NCBI GenBank assembly: GCA_004026145.2
Contig: CP034980.1
Location: 6,577,897-6,641,896 of the forward strand
Length of the DNA: 64,000 bases
Direction of reading: 5' to 3'
From: Takifugu bimaculatus
Taxonomy: Eukaryota; Chordata; Actinopteri; Tetraodontiformes; Tetraodontidae
Part shown: positions 53,831 through 64,000 of the stretch, piece by piece
How positions within the stretch are numbered: position 1 is the first letter of the stretch
Layout: the number at the start of each line of letters is the position of its first letter
The notes under the pieces: model-generated
The model's database searches: none
What the model saw: only the letters and a program-made list of their open reading frames with translations
Told to the model about the DNA's origin: nothing
Translations under genes and position numbers: made by a program

Positions 53831-55581
53831 AAGTCCCACTTGGTGTGTGGAAGAAACACAAAACGTATTGATTGTCTCTGGTTTTCCTGTGAAAAAAACC
53901 GAGAAAGAAATAAGAGCAGAGAATGAAAAAATTGCAGAAGCCAAACTCTTCCATCAAAACCCTCCGCAGGAGAATCGGACCGCATTGACTCGCGCGATCT
54001 ATAAAGCAGCGCAGATAAAGCACTCATGGGGGAGGGAAATGCAAGATTCATCAGGCCGGTGACAGCGTGTTCATCCTTAAAAGTGACAATAGAGGGATGC
54101 AGAAGACAAGGTCATGTTGTCTTCTCATATTAGGCTCCATGATTAGATTATCATTAACATCATTTCTGGAATATGCATGAAAAAAGGTGGCTCATTAAAA
54201 CTGGTGGGGCGGTTTCATAGTTTGAGGGGTTCCTCAACTCTTTGTGACTATTTCTTTTAATCCAGTTGCTGGTGGGAGCCAACACAGTCAGTCTTTACTT
54301 TGTTTCCACATATAATTAGTTTAACTGGAGAGAAACAGAGCCTGGTTTACTTTAAACGTCACCTGAACCCTTAAATATTCAGAGTATTTGTGTTAAAAGG
54401 AGTTAGGATAGACTAATAATTGACTGTGAATGAATTACATGGATGTGCACATTTATAATGGTGTTTTGTTGGTGTGTAATGAGGATTTCACCAGGACTAA
54501 TTCAAAAAATGGAACTTTTAATGAATTATTTCAGAAAAGTTGTGCCCAGATATTCAGCGAGCCGCTGGTCAGGTTGGATTTGTTTTGAGCGACACCCACT
54601 CGGCCCCAAAATAGACTGTTTTACTCGACTCCGTTGACGGTACTACTTTCCCCGCTCTTTAATTCTCACTCTGTCTGATTCTTTTCCTGCCTTCCCTTCA
54701 CTGCCAGAATAGACCGAGTGGCCTTGGTGGATGGATTAAGTTTCACACTCACTTGGACGTACGCACACACCAGTGGTGCGGCTACGTTCGGCCCTGCCAG
54801 GGGGTGATTCCAGCCTGTGTATATAATTTAATTGTGAAATAACAATAATTTCCCTCTGCAATTTCCCTGTCAGTTATTCGCTCTTTAACTCTGTTCAACA
54901 CCCCTCACCCCCACCCCCGCCGCCTTTAATACGGCAGCAGCTGGACCGAATCAGGCCAACGCAAACACCAAAAACATCATTTAAAAACACCACAACTATA
55001 TTTCATGTTGTGGCTACCTTCCCCTGCTTATTTTACATGCCTGGGGGAGCGGCCGCACTTTCAAAAACACGCCGACACTCGAGGATTTGAAGTGACAGTT
55101 TAAAAAAAAAAAAAAAACAAGTGGTGCATTTTGGCAGCGAGTGAAGTTTAATATTTCAGTGATTGACCAGATTCAGTGAGCAGGAGTGCAATCATCTCAT
55201 TTAGAGGAACCACGAAGACGAGCCAAATTTTGATAGCACTCCCTTTGTTTAAGGGAAGTCATTACACATGTATCGAGCGTCTGCTGAGTCCAGAATCATC
55301 CAAATGGGATAAATCAAGGAAAACTATCTGGAAATTCTATCATTTTTCTCTCTCGCTTTGATAAGAGGAAACACTGGGTAATATCACCCAAAGGGACTTG
55401 ACCAACACGCCGAGCACCTGTGAATAATTAACCTAATCATTTAGCTTTTTCTGTGCAAATATGGAAACCTTCCAACTTGCTGCCTTCCACCATATGTCTG
55501 TCTAACTTCCCCCACCAAAAAGTGCAAAACCAAAATTAAAGCTAGAGATTTATGGACAGGCTGAGACCAAAATGTGCTCAG

Positions 55582-55604
55582 ATATATATATATATATATA
55601 TATA
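55582..55604. repeat. (TA)n microsatellite
   Basis: About eleven TA units. Confidence 0.95.
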
Positions 55605-58600
55605 ACCGTGGATGGGTCCAGCATCCCTGCACATCTGAGGCCACCATCATTCTTATGTCTTTAACCTTGCGCTCGTTCAATATATCATCAGATCATCGGT
55701 CTGCTCCTCATGTGGGATTCACGCACCGCAGCTTCAGCCTTCCTCAGGTCTGTTTCTGAGTCATTTTATGGTGGGTGGGGTTTATATTTGCACTAGTTTG
55801 AACACCTTAAACTGTAAATAAGTTATTTCTTTAAGGAAATTATTCTATTTGGTTTATAAATGAAAAGATGTCAAGTCTGGAAAAGAAGAACGAGAAGGTC
55901 CCAATGCTGCTCCCGGCAACTTTCTATTTTTTAATGTCATGTCAACTCCATATTTTCTTTTTTATTTCACAAAGACTGCGTTGACCCCTGACATGATCTT
56001 GTAAAATGGATCTATAATTCTTGAATTCTACCGGGCGGTGCTGCCATTAAGCGCTGATCCCGGAGTCAGCAAGTCGGTCGGACCGCCGTCTGCACGGTGT
56101 TTTTAAAGTAGTGGTCTCTGTGTTGCAGTAAAATGGCCTCTGCAGTCAGTGATGGAGGAGGCTCTTTAGAGGCAACACACCAGGGAGATACTATCGCTCC
56201 TGTTTTTGCACGCTGGTGTTTGTATGGAAGAGTGTCTCCGCATGTGACTAAGAGAAAAAGAGCGATGTTATCATATATGTCTTTGCTGCAGCCTACACAC
56301 GGAGGGTCAGAGCTCGTCAATCTTCCCTCTCACACGCATGCACTGCACACGTCGGGCCATTCGGGGAGGTAAAGGAACGTGGTTCTGCTCCACTTTTTAG
56401 GGTCCTGGATATGAAGCCAGGCGTAAAAAATACCTTAAATAATAAATAAATACTCCTTTTAAAAATGCTTTTTGGGATTCGGCAGCATTGCTGCAACTCA
56501 GCACACGACACAGCACGAGGATGATGCTAATTAATCACTTTTATTTACAGGGATTTTAAATAGAACGAATATTTAAAATACGTATTTCCGAAATACTGGT
56601 TTCCAGCCCACGTGACCTTTACCGTAACACCATAAATTCACCTTACTGCTGATTTTTCCGAGAAGCTAAATTGAAACCTGAGCCGACCTGTTGAGCAATC
56701 GATTTTCAATTTAGAAACTAATCTGGTAAATATGTCACCCAGTGGCTTTTATTTACAATTTTGCTGTTACACATGAGCTCGGCCACATTGAGTCTCGACA
56801 TCGGTATGTAAAACAATCTTCTGCTCATCTGTTTATGGCCAATCAGCCTTAACAGACACAGATCGATACAGCGACACATTATCTGAATTTATTCAGCCAC
56901 TAAAATACAACACAAAAGCCCAGGCAATGTCTTTGCTTCCCACTAATATTGACTTTGCATTCAATACTATTTTTCTCTGCTTTAACCACTGATGTTAGCT
57001 GGGACCTGTGAAATACATGAGCGTGAGTCGACCTATGAATAAACGGAGAACATGAGAAGGTGCAAGTGTTGGTTTAATTAGTGGGAATATCAGGAAAACA
57101 CAACAGCTTCACAACCACAAACCTATCAAAATACGAGTCAAATGTAGCTAATGAAGATGGTTGTGGGTGCATTCATTTGTGGGTTGATTCTTTCCATCTT
57201 ATCTGTCATACTGAGATGAATAAATGAGAATCTGCAATTCCAAAGAGTCTGTTTTGCTGCTGGTGTTTTTGCTTTCAGGCCAGTTGAGGAGTAACAAGAA
57301 TTAATTTCTCCTTCAGCGTTCCCACACTGACAGTGAAGGGGGGGTGGGGGTGGGGTGCCAAGTGTGAAAGCGCCAAAAAGGCTCTTTGAGTTATGTGAAA
57401 AGCCCTCAGCATCGTCCCTGAGGCACCATTACAGCTTCAGGAGAGCAGGCAGAAGGTGAGAGCACGGACACTTCGCTCCTTTAACTAGAAGATGTGTTTA
57501 ACCCCTTCACATCCGCCATTTACTGCTTCAGCTCAGAGGAACAGAGCAGATAGGACGAGCCCCGAAAACGGCTCTCAGTCAGCCAGGTCACCTGATTCTT
57601 TAACCTCTTCCCTATTCAGCGCTTGGCTCAGGAGAGGCAGCGGGGGAGGGGAGATAGAGCACCTGTCTATAGGTGGATGTCAAGATTAATATGTGGGGGT
57701 GTAGGAGTCGGGAATAGTTTATCCTGCTTCGCTGAGTCAGCTGAGGCAATCTGTCATCTGAGAGTCGAGCGATTTGATGTCACTGACGGGATCTGAGCGC
57801 CTTCGCTCCAGTGCGACTCCAAAAACTTTTTACACTCTTCAAATGTTTCAAAATAAGATGCTTTTAAATCTAATTTGGCAGTCAGAGACGCCTTTTCCTA
57901 TTCTGATGATGAGTCATTTTGTGAGAGTGATTCTTGTTTTCCCTTTTCTTTTCTTGGATGGCTTCAGACTAAATGTTCTGTCATATACAACATGCATGCA
58001 TCGAGGGACAATGTCCACACGGTACGCTTTTTTTGTATCATGTGTATTGTTTGGCCAAAATTTATTCATATATTTATTTATATATTAATATTTCAACTTT
58101 CCCACTGGGGGTTTTAAGCCCGTGTTTCTGCTTTACCTCAACAGTCTGGACCTAAACCAGGCATGTGTGAGTGGGTTTTGTTTCCATGCATCAACTATGT
58201 GTGTCTAGATTTTGAGTGTGTGTGCGTGTTTGACTGTGTAGATGTGAGTGGGGGTGGGGTAGTTTAATAAACTCTCAAGTGTTTAAACAACCAAAGTCTT
58301 GTAATTTACTCCTTCTCATTTTCACAAAATGGACATTTTCAGTGTTGCTCCTGGAAACCAGCATGGGAAAGTTCAACTGTTTACAACCTGGACTTGAGGA
58401 GATTGGGATAATTAGTAATGACTAAAGGGTGCTATATTTAGGACTCTAATCCACATTTAAAGACAGCAAAATACCAGCGACCAATGTTCACAAGTGAAAA
58501 TGTATTAATTTAAATATTGCGCTATGATTCGACTTAAGAAGGATAAACTAATTTCTGTATCAGTACTTAACAGTACTTAACTTAATAAAGGCCCAATGAG

Positions 58601-58811
58601 AAGAGAAGGTGAGAAAAACATCATGTGATGTTTTTCACTTACAATACTTAAGATGTCAGAGATCTTTAAAGTGTCTTTAAAGTTAGAAAAAAGCCTTAAA
58701 ATAACCTTTTGATGATGCTGATGTTAATCAAATTATCTTAAACCTTGTTAACTGATATAAGAAGGAAATTATCAGTCATACACGTGCTTTAGGAAAAAGC
58801 TGGCAAGGAGA

Positions 58812-58814
<3 letters not shown>

Positions 58815-58842
<28 letters not shown>
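58815..58842. repeat. (GT)n microsatellite
   Basis: A pure GT run of about 28 bp. Confidence 0.95.
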
Positions 58843-58871
58843 GGGAGGGGTTATTAATTTGCTGTAACCTA

Positions 58872-58883
58872 CCACCAGAGGGC
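58872..58883 (+). promoter_or_regulatory. candidate CTCF core motif
   Basis: CCACCAGAGGGC fits the vertebrate CTCF core CCASYAGRKGGC at all 12 positions and is followed by G. A single short motif is weak evidence of occupancy. Confidence 0.35.
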
Positions 58884-61800
58884 GTCACAATGCTCCAGCA
58901 TCCTTGTACTCTTGTCTGCATCTCTGGATGGATTCGATTGTCCCTTCATCCATTTTGTTTACATTCCTCCTCTCACTTGACAGCATGTTTCTTCATTATC
59001 ACCTTGGTCTTCACTTACCCACCTGCTCTCTTTTCCATCTCCTCCTCCTGCTGCACCTTTTCGCAGCCCTTCCAGTCGTCCCTGAACCACCAGGCTCTGC
59101 AGCGCTTCATAATTCCACTATCATTATTCCAGTGGAAGCAGTCAACTGTCAACATGTTTCTTTATCTCTGTCCCAGGCCCTGCTCCTCTTTCATCCCTTC
59201 TTTATCCCCTTACAACATTCACCTCGCTTAACTACTTTCTTTAAATCCCAAACAAATACATCTAAAACCTGCTGTCATTACTTTAAAGACTGCCTTATCT
59301 CAGTCTGTTATTATTACTATTACCCCCCCCCCCCCCCCCCTTTCCTTCATCATCCAGGAAATTACACACGGCTCTTTCTAAACCCTGCCCTTTTCTTCAT
59401 TTGTGAGTATCCATCTTCCTCTTTCTCCTCCCTCATATCTCTTTGTTCTCTCCCTCAGATTAGGTCTTTATTTGTCACAGGGGTGGTTACAGCGACGGTG
59501 GAACAGCCCAGCTCGCTGACTCAAACAGGTCGAAAGGCTGTCCAAACCAAAACCACTGAATCACAGAGAGCTGAACGCCCATTCTCTTTTGACCCTTCTG
59601 TGCACACACACACACACACGTGCATATGCAATCGCACGCGCGCACGCACGGCGACGTGGTCCCTGACAGACAACACCGCCTGCTCCCAGACTGATTTTCA
59701 CTCTGAAAAAAGTTCCAAACTGGTCTCGAAATAGTCGACTTTATGCGCCAGGAAGTTTAGTTTCAGAGATTTCCATCCAACGCCCACGTGCAGGCGGTGC
59801 ACGACCACAGAAATGTGATCATTACTGGGGGGCGCCAGAGCCTGGACATCGCCGCAGATAAACAGCAACCAATACACACGAACACAACACATGCAACCCA
59901 AATGCGGGAAACTCAACACGCGTGTACAGACATGTACACGTACTCGTGCACACACGGATGATGAGGTTTTCTGTTCTGGGTTATCTGGTAGAAACCACAG
60001 ATGTCTCCTGATTCATCTGGAGCTCTGAGCAACATTTGTGAGAAAGGAGCTATAACTTTTAATCGCTTTATGTTTAATAGAGGGATGCGGGCTGGAAAAG
60101 TGATGATCTCCTTTGATTATAATTAGATATTTGTAATTATGGTGTATTAATAAAAGGTTATCTTTAGAAATCTTTTTACTTCACATGCATGTATTATATG
60201 CATCTTTGTGCATCATTTAATAGCAGTTGCGAACATTTTTTACACTCATTTTATTATTACGTATTTATTTTAAGTATATATTCAGACTTGCAGCTGTGGA
60301 TGTTTTCAGCAACCTGGCAAGAAAAAAAAAAAGTTGGACGCAGCGAGGAAATGAGGCTGAGAAGTCAACAGCTCAGTGGGTGGAAAATAATTCTAGCCTG
60401 CAGCTTACAAGTTTTATACACACCATTGTCTTTTAAAAACTTGTTCTGCTCCTGCTGCTTGCTTTAGTGCTCACCAGCTCTATTTATAAACCGTGACCAT
60501 TAACATACTTTTCAAATTTAAATCCATCTTTTATCTATTTTATCGCTGGTGAAGGTCATGGGGGGTGGTGGTGGTGATGGAGCCTCTCCCACATGAGGAA
60601 GAGGAAGATCTACAATTTGAAGAGCTGCAGGACACACACACAAACACACACAGACACACGTACACGTGCACGGACTGTGGGAGGGAAATAGAGAAAATGG
60701 AGACTATCGAAAAGATCCTGCTTGGAATGGAACCCACAACCTTCTTGCAAGGAGGCTTCAGTGGTGGCCGTAGACAAGTGGAAAGACTGAAGGAAGGTGG
60801 GACAGAGAGACGGACGGAGGGGGGGGAAAGTCACCTTGTGGGGCTTCAGTGCACTCAGCCACTCTGTCTCCACTTATGAATTATGACAGTTGCTGGTTGG
60901 CCGAAATCCACACACACACACGCACACACTCTGCTCGGTCGTTTTCTCACTCTCTCGCTGGTACACACTCCTCCAGAATGCTGCGCTTCACAGAGAATCA
61001 TAAAATATGCAGCTGCACCGCCGCTCTTCAGAGTGCTTTTCAGGCCCGTGTGTGGCCGTGTCATGTCACGGCACTGAGCGTCTTCTCTTTACTCTCCTCC
61101 TCTTCCAACCATCTTTTCCTCCCCTCTCTCCATCTGTCTCTCTCAGTCCCACAATGATCTTCTGTCCATCCTCGACCCATTTCTGCATCGGCAAAAGAAT
61201 CGACTTGGCTTTGGTTGGGTGGACGTTACTTCGATGACACCTGACCTGCTTCTCGTTCACTCTAGCTCGTCCTTTTGTGCTTTTCCTTTTCTATGAGCTC
61301 AGCAGAACATTTTATATTCCAGCAGCAGATATTCAAAAGATACAGAAATTCTGGATTTAAAAAGAAATATTGCAGGAATTGAAAACTGGCTTGGCTATAA
61401 TCATGTGTCTGTCCTGTGCACCTGCACCGGGGAACCCATCAAATGGCACGATGTCCCCATTTATTATAGACATTCGAAAAATTATGTAGAGGTGCAATAG
61501 CACGTTTTCACCCATGAGCATTAGCTTGCCCGTGTAAATGCGTCACATCCTATTGAAGGGAACATTTTCTAGTGGAAAAGATCAGAATCAATAAATAATG
61601 CTGATGGACACATATTGGAATTTTCAGGGACAGCGAGAGTAGAGATTATCTGATCAAAGATAGTATTGATTGTATAGGTGGAGGCAACAGGAGGATTCTA
61701 GGATGAGTTCCTTAGTGTACAAAGTCCGTGTGACCTTTGAACCTCTCACCGATAACGTGGGTGATCTGATGAAGCCGAGGTTTACGGATTGTAAATGCTT

Positions 61801-64000
61801 CGGCTCTGAGGAGTCACTGATTGCTGCGATGGAGAATATTTGATGCATGATGGGAAACCGGGCGCTGAGGTTTTGCAGGGAAATCTGGAGCCGCGCAGTT
61901 GAATGGGGAATGCACTGCTCTCATACTTTATGACAAATTATAGAGGCCCATGTGAAATATTAACCTGATTAATTCTATTCATATCTGGACAAAAATGATC
62001 AAATCATCTATTTTCATTAATTGCAGTCAGCGGGGGTGGGGGGTGGAGGGTGGGGGGTGAGGAGCCTGAAGATCAGCGAATGGAATTCACATTAAATTCA
62101 ACTGGTTGAAAACTGATATGAATGATTATTAATTAATCAGTTTCATATTAGCTGGCTCTAATGGAGCTGTGGTGCACCTACAACCACGCACACGCCCGGA
62201 TGTGTGTTGTGTGCCTGCAGACTTTGTGTGCTTCCACGGAACTATTTCTGAGAAGATGATTGGTTATTCACGCATTTACCAAAACACCTCTAAATGTTTT
62301 TCCTCTATGAATTTGGTGTGTGTGCATTCGTGCGTGTGCAAGTAAATGGGCGCCCTTTCCCCAGCTCATTGGGATGCAAGACGGCAGCTCGTCGAGCACG
62401 AGCTGTCCCGGCTAGCTTTTGAGTCATTAGTGCGCTCGTTAGTCCAGTTATGTTAAATCTAAATTACCATTCATCATCACACAGGGACACATCATTTATT
62501 CTGATGCGGCCTGGCAGACACAGGCGCTAACTGGATTAACTCATTCACAGACACGCACACACCCTTGCTAAAACACGGTGGAATTCCAAATCAGGTGTTA
62601 GCTCTGAGGTAAGTGTTTAAAATAGATCAAATATTATTGATTAATACATTACGGGGCATTAGTAATGATTGGCGCGCCCTTGTGAATGCAAACCACTTTC
62701 AAACTGGGCCCTACTCAAGGAAACCGATAGATCAGAAAAGAGACTACAGTACACACAATCCTTCATTTACATGTAGTTACTTAAACATTTTCGGAACACT
62801 GTTATGCTGATTCCCCTGAAGTTTCTATGAAGCTTGATAGAAGCCTTCATATGTGGGAGTCAAATTGCTTTTCTGCATACAATATCATACAGAACTACTT
62901 TGGAGGGCTGGTCTGTATTCATCACTGGCTGTAAGCGTTAAATTAGCTGCCGTGGAGTAGCAAAACGCCCTGGTACAGAGTCATTAGTCGCTGCAAGAGG
63001 AACGCCTGCAATCTGCAGCGCAGAGAAATTCCTGAGAATCAGAGTGGATGAGGCAGCTTCTGCTGTCAAATATCCAGGCTGTGTTTATCACATAATTACA
63101 TTCCCACTTCTACTGTGTTTATTGGTCTTACAAGTTTGAGCACGTACAAATGTGGCCATGAAGGGAAGAAATGGAAGCACAGTGACAGTGTTGTGCCTTG
63201 AAGGAAAGTTTACTCCGTCTGGCAGCAGCTGAGCTTTGACCATTGAACATCGGCTTTGGTTATCCTCAATTGCAATAGATGAATATGAACTCCACTTTCC
63301 TTTTCAATGAGAGGAAAAATAAAAGATTTGATTTCCGTTTTCTATCATCAGTGGCCAATCGGAGACATTTCCTCTGTGTTTGGCTTTCAACAGCCTCTTT
63401 TAGAGGTGATAAGTGCTCTCAAGTGCGTCATCAACATAAAGCGTGAAGTTAAAAGCATTGAGCACTGTGGAATAATGTGCTTCCAATTATCAGTCAGTCT
63501 GGCTGATTCTGATAGGTGTTTAATGACAAACATAATCAGGCTCTAATGGTCAGCAATCTGTTCATGGTGTCATAAAAATAAGGTGAATTTGGGTTTGTGG
63601 ATGACGCAGCAGGATGCTTTGATGGCACTTTGTGTCACCAAATGACAGCTGTTTTTTTTTTTTTAACAGCATTTAGAACATAATCGGTGCGACAAATTCT
63701 TGGCACAATGGCTCAGAAATTAGGCTGATGCGGCTAACCTGGCTAACAAACCGTGTCAGATAGGTGTGGCAATTTAAATATCAAAAAGACCCTGAATGCA
63801 CCACGCGCCAGTGAGGAATGTAAGCTTACGCCTGTAGCATGACTTCTGCGTAAATGCACACAGTTAGGTTAAACCAGGTGGCTTGTGGGTCATTTTTAGT
63901 TGTTAAAGTTATTTGCAAGTGTTGACTGGCAATTACCCGGCAGCGAGCCTCCATAAAATCAGCCGAGAATGTTAATTTCCTACTTTCATTTTTCACCATG

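Larger units (their letters stand above)
53099..64000 (-). other. slit3: probable 5' slit3 intron without exons, at least 10.9 kb
   Basis: No LRR or LRRNT-like exon with splice sites was found here, so the first slit3 exons lie to the right of the window. The sequence holds AC/GT/TA microsatellites, a C run at about 59323-59340, and stretches with unusually even composition (62100-62560, 63700-63960) that might be conserved noncoding elements; this cannot be judged without comparison. A CTCF-like motif is at 58872-58883. Confidence 0.65.

Noticed and set aside
58904..59734. 276-residue open frame on the plus strand
   Set aside because: A low-complexity CT-rich translation through a poly-C run, with no domain and no exon structure.

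Overview
The window reads as the nuclear genome of a ray-finned (teleost) fish. It is intron-rich vertebrate-type sequence with many CA/GT microsatellites, teleost-type LINE fragments and a Tc1/mariner remnant. It carries a slit3-type gene, and a two-immunoglobulin-domain receptor that resembles teleost innate immune-type receptors. All three recognisable genes lie on the minus strand.

Layout from left to right. 1-0.5 kb: a LINE reverse-transcriptase tail. 1.25-3.24 kb: a complete six-exon gene for a secreted or type I membrane Ig-superfamily receptor of 335 residues (signal peptide, two Ig domains, one membrane helix, short tail with two YxxV motifs). A perfect 33-bp inverted repeat lies just past its stop codon. 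4.76-7.29 kb: a two-exon gene for a 773-residue coiled-coil protein. About 545 of its residues are roughly 50 tandem 11-residue (hendecad) repeats, with 22- and 33-residue higher-order units in the DNA. I do not recognise this protein. 8.0-8.3 kb: a second LINE fragment. 10.2-53.1 kb: the 3' 32 coding exons of slit3, from the last LRR of the first LRR domain to the stop codon and 3' UTR. 53.1-64 kb: no exon seen; this is probably the large 5' intron of slit3.

slit3 encodes the secreted Robo ligand used in axon guidance and vascular patterning. The visible exons keep the whole family architecture in phase: LRR domains D1 (end) to D4, the EGF repeats, laminin G, further EGFs and a C-terminal cystine knot. 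The assignment to slit3 rather than slit1 or slit2 rests on the laminin G motif DPLALELYQGH and on the LLQTSPCDQ linker. The intron after the second LRRCT exon holds mir-218, an exact match to the 21-nt mature miR-218-5p with a good opposite arm, on the same strand as the host. This is the arrangement known for vertebrate SLIT2/SLIT3.

Two slit3 exons (37215-37359 and 20312-20406) are each one base too long for the reading frame, although every other exon and splice site is intact. Base-call or assembly indels are the likeliest cause. The least explained object is the hendecad-repeat coiled-coil gene.
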